A stretch of DNA of 64,000 bases from DASPRG01 sp963796125. Its GTDB lineage: Bacteria; Nitrospirota; Thermodesulfovibrionia; Thermodesulfovibrionales; SM23-35. Location: contig CAWCKM010000047.1 in the NCBI GenBank assembly GCA_963796125.1, positions 108,592-172,591 of the forward strand. Direction: 5' to 3'. The stretch's first letter is position 1, and every line of letters begins with the position of its first letter. A program made the translations under genes and the position numbers. The notes below the pieces were generated by a model. The model was not told where the DNA came from, did no database searches, and saw nothing but the letters and a program-made list of their open reading frames with translations. This document shows positions 38,253 to 47,899 of this stretch, in pieces.

Positions 38253-38291
38253 CAGGGGTCTCTATGATGAGATGGTAGTGATTGTTCATGG
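38225..38291 (-). pseudogene. Second RAYT remnant cut by the IS3 element
   Basis: CCATCAGGGGTCTCTATGATGAG...GGTAGTGATTGTTCATG closely resembles 37970-38010 of the neighbouring RAYT (the MNNHxHLIIETPDG region). The similarity stops where the IS3 left end begins, so this second copy appears to have been interrupted. Confidence 0.55.
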
Positions 38292-38366
38292 ACGTCTCCC
38301 CCAAAAATTGTGCAACTTGTAATTAGAGGTTCGGCATAATAGAACACTATTACAAGGAGGCAATGG

Positions 38367-38633
38367 ATGAAGAAGACCAAGTACACAGAGGAACAGATCG
38401 TGGGGATTCTCAAAGAAGTAGAAGCTGGGATCACGGTATCAGAGATCTGTCGGAAGTATGGCATAAGCGATGCGACCTATTACAACTGGAAGGCGAAATA
38501 TGGAGGGATGACCGCCAGCGATGTGAAGAAACTTCGGCAGCTTGAAGATGAAAACAGGAGGCTCAAGCAGATTGTTGCAGACTTAACCCTTGATAATCAG
38601 GCACTGAAGGCGGTAATCGCAAAAAACTTCTAA
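38367..38633 (+). CDS. IS3 OrfA, helix-turn-helix
   Basis: 88 residues. IVGILKEVEAGITVSEICRKYGISDATYYNWKAKYGG is the HTH, followed by a leucine-zipper-like coiled coil (LRQLEDENRRLKQIVADLTLD). The heptamer A AAA AAC at 38621-38627, two codons before the stop, is a classical -1 slippery site giving the OrfAB transposase. Confidence 0.92.
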   Translation: MKKTKYTEEQIVGILKEVEAGITVSEICRKYGISDATYYNWKAKYGGMTASDVKKLRQLEDENRRLKQIVADLTLDNQALKAVIAKNF

Positions 38634-38665
38634 GGCCCAGGGCGTGTCGGGAAGCAGCGGAGTAT

Positions 38666-39496
38666 TTGATGGGGAGCCTTGGGCTGAGCAAAAGCAGAGC
38701 AAGCAGGCTGGTTGGACTATGCAGAAACACCTTGGGATATGAGCCAAAGCCTGACAAGGATGAGGCTTTACGTACCAGGATGAAGGAACTGGCGGAGAAG
38801 CGGAGGCGTTTTGGCTGTGAGAGGATGCATTTGATGCTAAAGCGAGAGGGACTTGTGGTAAATCATAAACGGACAGAGAGGATTTATCGGGAAGAGAAAT
38901 TGACCTTAAGGATCAGGAGGAGAAAGAAACTGGCATCACAGGGAAGGATAGAGATATCGAAGGCAGGGAGGCCCAATGAGCTATGGGCGATGGACTTCAT
39001 GCAGGATGCGTTACATGATGGCAGAAGGTTTCGGGTGTTGCCGATAATAGATACATACACGAAGGAATGTCTAAGGATAGAGGTGGATACATCGATTCGG
39101 GGTGAAAGAGTAGCTGAGATTCTCAGTCAGATTGTAGCTTTTCGAGGGCTTCCTGAAAACATAATTGTAGATAATGGTCCCGAGTTTATTAGTAACGCCA
39201 TGGATGCCTGGGCATATGAGCGGGGAGTGAAGCTGCACTTTATTCGTCCTGGGAAACCTGTAGATAATGCATTTATTGAGAGTTTCAATGGAAGATTCAG
39301 AGATGAGTGCTTGAATGAGCACTGGTTCATGTCCCTATCACATGCAAGAACAGTCATTGAGGAATGGAGAAATGACTATAACCTGCAGAGACCGCATACT
39401 TCTCTGAGAGGGTTAACGCCCTATGAGTTTGCATGTCTTGCAGAAAATTGTGGAGTCGAATACTCTAATTATGGATTGCACAACAACTGGGGGTAG
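38666..39496 (+). CDS. IS3 OrfB, DDE transposase
   Basis: 276 residues from the first ATG, though in nature it is made as an OrfAB fusion by -1 frameshifting at 38621. DDE residues: Asp in ELWAMDFMQD, Asp in IIVDNGPEFIS and Glu in AFIESFNGRFRDECL. The -1 frame is open from the slippery site through KKLLRPRACREAAEYL into this gene. Confidence 0.93.
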   Translation: MMGSLGLSKSRASRLVGLCRNTLGYEPKPDKDEALRTRMKELAEKRRRFGCERMHLMLKREGLVVNHKRTERIYREEKLTLRIRRRKKLASQGRIEISKAGRPNELWAMDFMQDALHDGRRFRVLPIIDTYTKECLRIEVDTSIRGERVAEILSQIVAFRGLPENIIVDNGPEFISNAMDAWAYERGVKLHFIRPGKPVDNAFIESFNGRFRDECLNEHWFMSLSHARTVIEEWRNDYNLQRPHTSLRGLTPYEFACLAENCGVEYSNYGLHNNWG

Positions 39497-39653
39497 TTCC
39501 CTTTATCCCCCTTATCAACCTTCAGGCAGATTCTTGATGAAATGAGAGGTATTATTTTTGAAGCTCTGTGGAAGGTAAGAAAAGAAAAAGAGGGCTGAAA
39601 AGTATGACCTTTCCTGCCCACTGGTAGGTTACTGCATTCCCTTGAAATGAATC

Positions 39654-40282
39654 CTATTTTCCTTTAGATGCTTTCTTTTTCTTTCTTGTTCTAATTCTTT
39701 TAAATCTTCTAATCCGAATTCTGCTTGCTTTACATATGGTTTGTAGAATTAAGCCAGTATAGTTAACAATGACCTCTCTATAAATTTCTTTCGCATCCTT
39801 CAAACGTCCTACTTTTGCACAGAAGTGAGCAGCATCGATAGCCATTTGAGCAGACATCTTTGCTGGAATTCTATGAAGAGCTATGCATGTATCTTTAAAA
39901 TTTACTTCCATCATGCACTCGTTGTCAATTTTTTGTGCAATACCAGAAACTTCTCTATACGCACTAATAACCTTATCTGCATGCTCTTTTTATTTGAAGC
40001 TATATAAACAGCTTGCATAGCAAACTTTAGACTTGTCAAATTGGCATAATATTGCCCCAGGTCTGGAACATCGTTGTAATTTCCGCTGCGAGCAGCTTCT
40101 GCGAACGTCGGTATACCGTGTGGATGCTTAGACTCATACTGGTTTATTTCTACGGTAAGAGTGGCGAGCTGTTCCGCAAGCTCGTCTCTCGAACCTGAAA
40201 TTAGATCAGAAGCGTATGAAAACATTCCGATGAGTAAGCAAATCAATGTAATCAATACTCTTATAAACTTTGTATTACCCAT
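39654..40282 (-). CDS. Exported helical-repeat protein (frameshifted)
   Basis: The first part has a signal peptide (FIRVLITLICLLIGMFSYAS). After a one-base deletion in an A run near 39990 the frame resumes EHADKVISAYREVSGIAQKIDNECMMEV and continues with TPR-like AAHFCAKVGRLKDAKEIYREVI. The C-terminus is strongly basic (IRIRRFKRIRTRKKKKASKGK). About 209 residues joined. Family not recognised. A 10-base inverted repeat (TGCCCACTGG / CCAGTGGGCA, 39615 and 40335) flanks the gene. Confidence 0.5.
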
Positions 40283-40370
40283 TTTATTCCCCCTTTCTCA
40301 TTCTTACATTTTTATGTAGAAAATAAATGACAACCCAGTGGGCAGTTACAAAAGTCAAAGAGACCTTCAT

Positions 40371-40924
40371 TCAAAACCCTTTTTCTGCTCCTTCTTTGGC
40401 CTTTTGTTTTTCATAATCTTGTGTTTTATGAAAAAGCTGCACTGAAAACATGTGTAACTTACACACCTCTGATATTTCTGAATACTCAAGCCGTATACCA
40501 GTTTTATTCCCGTACCAATGATACTCTTCTAAATATTGATTAGGCTTGTGACCTTCACCAAATTTTTCAAAAACTGCATCTTTCAAATTATGACAGTTAG
40601 TATAGCCTTTGGAAGCTGTCCCTGCATAATAAAATTTTCCTCTCCAGAATTTGTACATGATTCCTATGAGTTCTGCCCCACCTATTCGTAACTCATCTCC
40701 CTTTTAATATATTGCTCTGTACCTCCATAACTTTGTTCAGTCCCAATGTGTATCATGCCTTTAATTGTTTTAATATCCGTGCCCCACTTAATACCTCTAA
40801 ATCCATCAGGTTCAGAGCCAGGTTTATAATTGTTGATTTTAGAATAATCTGTTATTGCGATACTAATGCCAACAGAAAATAATGAACAGGTCAAAATGAT
40901 TAAGAATATAACTACCTTTTTCAT
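40371..40924 (-). CDS. Exported protein with GFRGIKWGTDI motif (frameshifted)
   Basis: Start at 40924 (MKKVVIFLIILTCSLFSVGISIA, signal peptide). The mature N-terminus has EPDGFRGIKWGTDIKTIKGM, a pattern common to uncharacterised deltaproteobacterial exported proteins. A frame break near 40690 joins it to DELRIGGAELIGIMYKFWRGKFYYA and FEKFGEGHKPNQYLEEYHWYG. About 183 residues joined. Function unknown. Confidence 0.55.
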
Positions 40925-41030
40925 CTGAAACTGCCGACTGGTAATAAAAGCTGAACCCACAAACAATCTAAGGATATAGACACGCCTACAGCTCCAGTTT
41001 CCTAAGTCCTTTATTTATAAATAATTTTAT

Positions 41031-41106
41031 TGGTGGACGGTAGGGGATTCGAACCCCCGACTTCCACGTTGCGAACGTGGCGCTCTCCCAACTGAGCTAA
41101 CCGCCC
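41031..41106 (-). tRNA. tRNA-Ala (anticodon CGC)
   Basis: 76 nt including an encoded CCA. Acceptor stem GGGCGGT/ACCGTCC has the G3-U70 pair that marks alanine tRNAs. Anticodon stem CCACG/CGTGG encloses the loop TTCGCAA, so the anticodon is CGC, reading GCG. The T arm has GTTCGAATC. Confidence 0.96.
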
Positions 41107-41313
41107 TCTTATTAGCAAAGAGCATAGAGCTAAGAGCTTTGGAAAAGAAATGAAAAGCAAATAACAGAATCTATACTCAATTTGCACTCCTATTATAAAA
41201 CTACATTTGCTGTCTTCACAAGAAGATGAGAGCTATCGTAAGTTTGTTAATGACTCCAGGAATGTTTACAATACAATGAATCACTTTTGCAATTCCTTTT
41301 GCTTAATGGAAAA

Positions 41314-42513
41314 ATGAACTTAAGTCCTTTTGTTATCCTCTGTGTCACGGGTGTCTTTGCCATATTCAGCTCCACCATATCCAAGAGCCCGGTTCTCCCT
41401 ATTTTTACTGCTCATTTAGGTGCTGACCCTACTGGCATTGGGCTTATTGCATCAGTATCAGCTTTTACAGGAGTTGTCACAAGCATTCCAGCAGGTATTT
41501 TCGCTGATAGATTAGGGAAGAGGAGGATGCTTGTCTTTTCAGCTATTGTATTTTCAACAGCCCCTTTTCTGTACCTCTTTGTTACAAACATATGGCAGCT
41601 TGCTGTAATCAGGCTTTATCATGGGTTAGCGACAGCCATATTCATTCCTGTTGCAATGGCTTTAGTTTCAGAGCTTTATCAAAAAGACAGAGGAGAGAAG
41701 ATGGGGTGGTTCTCTACCTCAACCTTAGTCGGCAGATTTGTAGCTCCTGTTGTAGGCGGTGGCATTATCGGTATGCTCGTTTTCAATCCAGGGTTGAGCT
41801 ATAAGGTTGTTTATCTTATATGCGGCGCAGCAGGTGTAATAACCCTCCTCCTGGCATTCAAGATACCTGCTACAACAGAAAGGAAAAAGGAAGCACAGTC
41901 GTGGGAAGAAACGCTAAAAGTATTCAAAACAGTAATCTCTAACAGGGGAATAATTATTACCAGTGCTGTAGAGGCATCAATCTTGTTTGCCTATGGGACA
42001 TTTGAGACTTTCCTTCCACTCTATTCGCTTAAGGCAGGTCTTAGCGCTTACGAAGTAGGAATATTTCTGTCTTCTCAGGTCATCACTCTTGCCCTTATGA
42101 AACCGGTAATGGGTAAGTTCTCCGACAGACATGGAAGGAAACCACAAATATTTTTTGGAGCTTTAATCGGTTCACTTTGTATTGGCAGTTTTTCATTATT
42201 CAGGTCCTTCATACCTTTGTTAGTTTTAAGCATCCTTTTTGGATTTAGCTTGTCTGTTGTAACATCTGCCACGTCTGCTTTTATCGCTGATCTCAGCAAA
42301 GCAGAGGGTCGAGGTTCAGCAATGGGGATTCTCGGTTCCATAATGGACATAGGACACACCACAGGCCCTTTAATTTCAGGTATTGTGGCTACATACTTTA
42401 GCCTTTCAAAATCTTTTATGAGTGCATCTTTGGTGCTTGGTTTTGTTGCTTTCATTTTTTTAATAAATCTCGGTATCCGTAAGAATAAAACAGGTGAGCA
42501 TATAAGATTATAG
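41314..42513 (+). CDS. MFS transporter
   Basis: About 399 residues from ATG 41314 (MNLSPFVILCVTG) with 12 predicted transmembrane segments. Signature loop GIFADRLGKRRML between helices 2 and 3, repeated as GKFSDRHGRKPQ between helices 8 and 9. It resembles drug- or multiple-antibiotic-type exporters; the substrate is unknown. An upstream ATG at 41287 would add nine residues. Confidence 0.85.
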   Translation: MNLSPFVILCVTGVFAIFSSTISKSPVLPIFTAHLGADPTGIGLIASVSAFTGVVTSIPAGIFADRLGKRRMLVFSAIVFSTAPFLYLFVTNIWQLAVIRLYHGLATAIFIPVAMALVSELYQKDRGEKMGWFSTSTLVGRFVAPVVGGGIIGMLVFNPGLSYKVVYLICGAAGVITLLLAFKIPATTERKKEAQSWEETLKVFKTVISNRGIIITSAVEASILFAYGTFETFLPLYSLKAGLSAYEVGIFLSSQVITLALMKPVMGKFSDRHGRKPQIFFGALIGSLCIGSFSLFRSFIPLLVLSILFGFSLSVVTSATSAFIADLSKAEGRGSAMGILGSIMDIGHTTGPLISGIVATYFSLSKSFMSASLVLGFVAFIFLINLGIRKNKTGEHIRL

Positions 42514-42543
42514 AGTAAATGTTTATATGAGATAGGATTGAAC

Positions 42544-43317
42544 ATGGAATATTTAATTATCTCTATTTCTGCACTCATTGCTTCTGGATTGACCCTCTTT
42601 TCCGGCTTTGGGCTGGGAACCCTTTTAATGCCTGTTTTTGCGCTCTTTTTCCCCATACAGGTTGCTGTTGCCTTAACAGCCATTGTTCATTTCCTTAATA
42701 ATCTTTTCAAGCTTTTTTTGTTAGGTAAGCATGCCAATAAAACCATTATATTGCAATTCGGTATACCGGCTATCATGGCAGCCTTCCTGGGTGCATGGAC
42801 TCTCTTATGGCTTTCTGACTTAGAACCCTTAGTTCATTATCAACTCTTCTCACGTGACTTTTACATCATGCCGGTGAAATTTGTAGTTGGCATATTGATG
42901 ATATTCTTTGCTTTGTTTGAATTGATACCAAAATTTACTGAGATATCCTTTGAAAAGAAATATCTCCCTATTGGCGGAATATTGAGCGGTTTTTTCGGCG
43001 GTCTCTCAGGGCATCAGGGTGCCCTGCGGAGTCCTTTTCTTATTAAATGTGGGTTATCGAAAGAAAGTTTTATTGCAACGGGTGTTGTGATTGCCTGTCT
43101 GGTGGATATCTCCCGAATTTTTGTCTATAGTACACATTTTTCACTGGTGAAGACTGGTGGCAATATCTCTCTGTTACTAACAGCAACTCTTTCTGCATTC
43201 CTGGGTGCTTTTATCGGAAATCGTTTGGCCAAACGGGTCACGATGCGTACTATACAGGTCATTGTATCAATAATGCTTTTTGCAATTGCTGTCTGCTTAG
43301 GGGCAGGGATTATTTAA
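42544..43317 (+). CDS. TauE/SafE-family (TSUP) membrane protein
   Basis: About 257 residues, eight predicted helices, with two family repeats (FSGFGLGTLLMPVFALFFPIQ and GGILSGFFGGLSGHQGALRSP). These proteins export sulfite or organosulfonates or import sulfur compounds. It follows the MFS gene by 30 bases. Confidence 0.83.
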   Translation: MEYLIISISALIASGLTLFSGFGLGTLLMPVFALFFPIQVAVALTAIVHFLNNLFKLFLLGKHANKTIILQFGIPAIMAAFLGAWTLLWLSDLEPLVHYQLFSRDFYIMPVKFVVGILMIFFALFELIPKFTEISFEKKYLPIGGILSGFFGGLSGHQGALRSPFLIKCGLSKESFIATGVVIACLVDISRIFVYSTHFSLVKTGGNISLLLTATLSAFLGAFIGNRLAKRVTMRTIQVIVSIMLFAIAVCLGAGII

Positions 43318-43396
43318 GGATAGCCATTATCTAAGAGAAGATGGACGCAACAGCCGGTTACTTGAAAACCTTTATCTATTTTAAGTAGTATTTTTT

Positions 43397-44857
43397 ATGA
43401 GAAATCAATCCCTTACCCCCCGTTACTAAAGGGGGCATGGGGGGATTATTGATACCCACTGCCATCTCGAGATGGATGAATTTAATTCTGATAGGGACGA
43501 GGTTATCGAAAGGGCGAAAAATGCAGGTATCGAGGCAATGATAACAATTGGATCTGATCTGAAGGGCAATAAAGGTGCTCTTGAACTTTCTGAAAGATAT
43601 GATTCTGTCTATGCTGCTGTTGGAATCCATCCCCATGATGCAAAAGACTTTACAGATGACATATTTGATCAGCTACAGGCATGGATTAAAAACTCAAACT
43701 CCCCCCTTATCCCCCCTTTGGGATAAGGGGGGTCAAGGGGAAGGGGGGTAAAGTAGTTGCCATAGGGGAAATAGGTCTTGACTACCACTATGACAATTCA
43801 CCAAGGGAGATTCAGAGAGAGGTCTTTAAGAGACAGTTGTTCCTTGCGAAAGAGACGGGTCTTCCTGTTGTCATCCACAGCAGGGAGGCGAAAAAAGATA
43901 CTCTCGAAATTGTAAAGGAATCCGGCATCGATAAAGGTGTTTTCCATTGCTTTTCCGGTGACATGGATATGGCAGAGAAGGTCATGGCCATGGGATTTTA
44001 TATATCCATTGCCGGGCCTGTTACATTCAAAAATGCAAAAAAACTCGTTGAGATTGCGAAGTCCATTCCGGATGATTATCTCCTTATAGAGACAGATGCC
44101 CCTTATCTTGCACCGGAACCATTCAGGGGAAAGAGGAATGAGCCTTCATACCTTGTGCATACAGCAAGGACAATTGCAGAACTCAGAGGCATCAGCATAG
44201 AGGATCTTGCAAGGATTACAACCCTGAATGCAAAAAGACTTTTCAGAATAGGGCAGATACAAGAAAAAGGTGAGATAGCCTATAAGATACGGGATAGCCT
44301 TTACCTTAATATTACAAACAGATGTACAAACAACTGCTCATTTTGTATTAGGTTCATCACTGACTATGTAAAAGGACATAACTTGACGGCTTTTGCATGA
44401 GCCAACGGAGAATGAACTTAAAAGTGCAATAGGTAATCCGTCACACTATAAAGAGATCGTATTCTGTGGCTACGGAGAGCCACTCATCAGACTGGATCTA
44501 GTTAAGAGTCTTTCTCAATGGATAAAGCAAAACAAGGGTATGGTAAGGATCAATACAAATGGACATGGGAACCTCATTCACGGCAGAAATATCCTCCCTG
44601 AACTGAAGGGCATTGTTGATAGCATTTCTATAAGCCTTGATGCACACGATGAAGAGACATACAACAGGATCTGCAGACCTGTTTATGAAAATGCCTTCAG
44701 TAATGTCGTTGAGTTTATAAGAGAATCAAAAAAATATATACCCCATGTCGAAGCAACAGCAGTTGAACTTGAGGGAGTAAATATCGAAAAGTGCAGGGAG
44801 ATTACTGATGGGCTCGGAGTAAGACTCAGGGTAAGGAAGCTACATAGGGTAGGGTGA
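43397..44857 (+). CDS. TatD-family hydrolase fused to a radical SAM domain (frameshifted, two palindrome inserts)
   Basis: TatD half: IIDTHCHLEMDEF, AAVGIHPHDAKD, AIGEIGLDYHYD, PVVIHSREA, HCFSGDMD, LIETDAPYLAP. The open frame then runs without a stop into YLNITNRCTNNCSFCIRF, the CxxxCxxC of a radical SAM domain, and after a frame change near 44395 to EIVFCGYGEPLIRLDLV and SISLDAHDEETYNRIC. This matches the TatD-associated radical SAM group. Family A palindromes interrupt the start (43408-43446) and the region at 43699-43751; frame breaks fall inside them. The exact start is uncertain (ATG 43397 is in frame but meets a stop in the repeat). Confidence 0.82.
43408..43446. repeat. Family A palindrome at the tatD start
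   Basis: CCCTTACCCCCCGTTAC / TAAAGGGGGCATGGGGGG. In a corrected frame it would read LTPPVTKGGMGG just before IIDTHCHL. Confidence 0.75.
43699..43751. repeat. Family A palindrome inside tatD
   Basis: CCCCCCTTATCCCCCCTTTGGGATAAGGGGGG, one of the longest perfect stems in the window, then GTCAAGGGGAAGGGGGG. It separates KNSNS from KVVAIGEIGLDY; the frame moves by one base across it. Confidence 0.85.
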
Positions 44858-44861
44858 AATA

Positions 44862-46120
44862 TTATCTCTGGGTGTCGAAGAAATCGAGGACTTTGTCAAG
44901 CGGGATTTCTCCCTGACTTCCATCGGAAAGGCGTTTCCATTTTATCTTCCCTGAACTGATCTCATCATCGCCTAACATAAGAGACATACGCAGCTGATAA
45001 TCTATCTGCCTTTCTCAACTGACTTCTTAAGGAAGGCCGGCATAACTGATTTCAACCCAGAAGCCTTTCTCTCTGAGTCTCTCTGCAAGAAGGAGTCCTT
45101 CTTTTTCAGCGGGTGCTCCTATTGTGGCGATAAAAACCTTTGGTGCAGGAATTTTCAGTCTTATCCGAGGCCTTCAGCAGTTCTACAATCCTCTCCATCC
45201 CCATGGCGAAACCAATTGCAGGTGTGGGAGGACCGCCGAATTCTTCAACGAGCCTGTCGTAGCGGCCGCCGGCAGCTACTGTGTTTTGCGCACCGAGCTT
45301 TGTACTCGTCACTTCAAACGTTGTTCTCGTATAATAATCAAGTCCCCTGACCATATCAGGATTTATGATATGAGGAAAATTATGCAGTCTCAGCAGTGAC
45401 AGAAGTGCGTCAAAGTGCTCCCTGCAATCGTTGCAGAGAAAATCCGTAACTTTAGGAGCACCGACTCTGAGTTTTATACATTCCTTCACCTTGCAATCGA
45501 GTATCCTGAGAGGGTTGAATGTATACCTTCTCTTACAATCAGGACAGAAGTCATCAATTTTTCCTGAGAGGAAATTCAGGAGTGCCTTTTTGTAATCAGG
45601 CCTGCATTTCTCACATCCGATTGAGTTAACCTCAAATGAAAGCCCTTCGAGACCGATCCTCTCAAGGAAGAGTCTGAGCATGAATAGTATCTCAGCATCC
45701 AGCTTCGGGTCAGATGTTCCTAATGCCTCAACCCCTATCTGGTAGAACTGCCTGAAGCGTCCTTTCTGGGGTCTCTCATACCTGAACATCGGGCCCGAGT
45801 AGAAGAATTTCTGTGGAGATGGCAGATCATAGAGACGGTTCTGCACATAGCATCTCACTACCGGGGCTGTTCCTTCTGGCCGGAGGGTAATACTTCTTCC
45901 TGCCTTATCAGGAAAGGTGTACATCTCTTTTTCGACGATATCGGTGGTCTCACCGATGCTTCTGATAAAGATATCTGTTGATTCTATTATCGGCGCCCTT
46001 AATTCCTGGAAACCATATACAGAAAATACATCCTTGGCAGTTTGTTCAACCTTTTGCCACTAGGTATATTGCAGGTGGAAGGATATCCTGGATTCCTTTT
46101 AGAGAGGTATATCGCGTCAT
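44862..46120 (-). CDS. hisS: Histidyl-tRNA synthetase (several frame breaks)
   Basis: Class II synthetase. It starts at ATG 46120 with SLKGIQDILPP; the next frame holds KDVFSVYGFQELRAPIIEST; then a long intact stretch (45106-45924) has motif 2 FRYERPQKGRFRQFYQIG, GLDYYTRTTFEV and AAGGRYDRLVEEFGGPPTPAIGFAMGMERI. The C-terminal anticodon domain (45105 to 44862) is in pieces, ending EIPLDKVLDFFDTQR. About 419 residues joined. Essential, so the breaks are probably sequence errors. Convergent with the tatD fusion; the start overlaps the divIVA stop. Confidence 0.9.
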
Positions 46121-46596
46121 TTTTCTGTCATTCCCTGTCCTTCTTCCTCCCGCTCCTTGTCATACTCGATCATCTTCAGATGCCCCTCGATCAACCTCTT
46201 GAGCTCTTCTTTGAAGTGGCGTCTTATTCCCTTCAGATCAACAATATCCTCGTGTATCTTTATAACCTTCTCCTGTGCATCCTTGACAATAGCATCTGCT
46301 CTGAGTTCGGCCTCCTTCACGAGAAGTTCTGCCTCCTTTCGTGCATTCGATTTATATTCTTCTACCATCTGCTGCGCTGTCACAAGGGTCTCTCTGAGGG
46401 TAGTTTCCATGTCTTTATGCTCTTTAATCTGGTTCTCCAGCCTTATTGCGTTTTCCTTCAGTGACGCATTTTCCCTGAGCAGGTCTTCCATCTCTTCCCT
46501 GATCAACTCAAGAAACGCATATACTTCTTCATCATCAAAACCCCTTAACTTATAGGGAAACTGCTTCTGCTGGATATCAAGCGGTGTGATCCTCAT
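46117..46596 (-). CDS. divIVA: DivIVA-domain protein
   Basis: 159 residues. The N-terminal membrane-curvature domain ITPLDIQQKQFPYKLRGFDDEEVYAFLELI is followed by a long coiled coil. It is expected to sit at negatively curved membrane and organise division or polar proteins. The yggT-divIVA order on the same strand is common. Confidence 0.9.
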   Translation of the reverse strand: MRITPLDIQQKQFPYKLRGFDDEEVYAFLELIREEMEDLLRENASLKENAIRLENQIKEHKDMETTLRETLVTAQQMVEEYKSNARKEAELLVKEAELRADAIVKDAQEKVIKIHEDIVDLKGIRRHFKEELKRLIEGHLKMIEYDKEREEEGQGMTEK

Positions 46597-46907
46597 ACCG
46601 TGCCTCCTCCTTTTAATTTATAACCTAACTCTATCAGGGAACTTATGAGAAATTTCTTTGTAAATATAATAGCAAGAATTACAATCATAGGGGAGATATC
46701 AATCGGGCCGAGTCTTCTGCCGATAATCCTCCTTATCGGTCTGAACACGGGTTCTGTAACAGCATACAGAAAACGGACAATCTGGTTATAAGGATCGGGA
46801 TTCACCCAACTGATGACAGCAGCGATGATAATAACCCACATATAGACGGAAAGAATGATATCGAGAATATTCGCTATCGCAATTAACAAATTACCGAATA
46901 TGAACAT
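46593..46907 (-). CDS. yggT: YggT-family membrane protein
   Basis: 104 residues with hydrophobic segments at both ends and the conserved middle PYNQIVRFLYAVTEPVFRPIRRIIG. Overlaps the divIVA start by four bases. Confidence 0.9.
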   Translation of the reverse strand: MFIFGNLLIAIANILDIILSVYMWVIIIAAVISWVNPDPYNQIVRFLYAVTEPVFRPIRRIIGRRLGPIDISPMIVILAIIFTKKFLISSLIELGYKLKGGGTV

Positions 46908-46940
46908 AAAAACCTCCTAATTCAGATTCAGTAAAAATTA

Positions 46941-46967
46941 CTGTCATGCTGAACTTGATTCAGCATC
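46941..46967. repeat. Family B palindrome
   Basis: CTGTCATGCTGAACTTGATTCAGCATCT between yggT and proC. Short perfect arms GCTGAA/TTCAGC. Confidence 0.7.
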
Positions 46968-47093
46968 TAAATTACTCTTATGAGACCCTGCTATTCATTC
47001 CAGCTTGTCTGAATCCTTCTTAAGAGTGTGGACATGAGTATGATCCAGACATATCCGAAGGTCTTATCAGCAACATTATCGGATTCATGCACG

Positions 47094-47879
47094 TTACGAT
47101 TTTCCCAACTCCTTTGCCCTCTCAGTTGCTGACGAAATCGCAGCGATAATGATTTCTTTTAAACCCTTTTCCTCAAATACCGTAAGACCTGCTGCAGTAG
47201 TACCTTTTGGCGATGTGACCATCTCTCTGAGTTTGGCAGGGCTCATACCTGTATCAAGCAATCGGGCAGTGCCGAGCAATGTCTGGACAGCAAGCGTAGC
47301 AGCATCATCATTACTCAGTCCCATTCTGACACCTCCTTCGATCATAGCCTCGACAAAATAAGCTACAAAGGCAGGGCCGCTTCCTGAAAGGGCTGTCACA
47401 GCATCCATGTATTTCTCCGGAAGAGTCAGGAGTCTTCCGACTGACATGAAGATATCTTTAATCAGGGCAATATCTTTATCGTGGATACATTCGCACATGG
47501 ACATAACAGACATCCCTTCCTGGATAAGGGCCGGGGTATTCGGCATGATTCTCACTATCTTTCTGGTCTTGAGCCTCGCTGATAGATAGGATAGGGTAAT
47601 GCCGGCAGCAATCGATACCACAGTCTTTTGCTCAGTAATCACATCCGATATTTCATCAAGAACATTCCCCATTTCCTGGGGCTTTACAGCAATTATTATG
47701 ATATCAGCATTGCTTGCTACATCCTTATTCCGGGGAGTAGTCTTTATAGCATATGTTTTCTCAAGATATGACCGTCTCTCATCTCTCGGCTCAGATACAA
47801 TGATATTGCCGGCGTACTTATGAGCTATGCCCTTTATAATCGCCTCTGCCATATTCCCGCCACCAATGAAGCCTATCAT
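47094..47879 (-). CDS. proC: Pyrroline-5-carboxylate reductase
   Basis: From ATG 47879 (MIGFIGGGNMAEAIIKG), 261 residues. NAD(P) loop GGGNMAEA, VKPQEM, RIMPNTPALIQEGMS and ALSGSGPAFVAYFVEAM are all typical. I prefer this start, which follows GAAAGGGG, to an in-frame ATG ten codons upstream. Makes proline; proA is elsewhere in the window. Confidence 0.94.
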   Translation of the reverse strand: MIGFIGGGNMAEAIIKGIAHKYAGNIIVSEPRDERRSYLEKTYAIKTTPRNKDVASNADIIIIAVKPQEMGNVLDEISDVITEQKTVVSIAAGITLSYLSARLKTRKIVRIMPNTPALIQEGMSVMSMCECIHDKDIALIKDIFMSVGRLLTLPEKYMDAVTALSGSGPAFVAYFVEAMIEGGVRMGLSNDDAATLAVQTLLGTARLLDTGMSPAKLREMVTSPKGTTAAGLTVFEEKGLKEIIIAAISSATERAKELGKS

Positions 47880-47899
47880 ATGTTTATCCCCTTTCTCCT

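Larger units (their letters stand above)
38294..39496 (+). mobile_element. IS3-family insertion sequence
   Basis: Imperfect terminal inverted repeats: CCCCCAAAAATTGTGCAAC on the left (from 38298) and the complement of ATTGCACAACAACTGGGGG on the right (to 39493), 14 of 19 matching. It contains orfA and orfB. The orfB stop lies in the right repeat. I found no clear target duplication. Confidence 0.82.
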
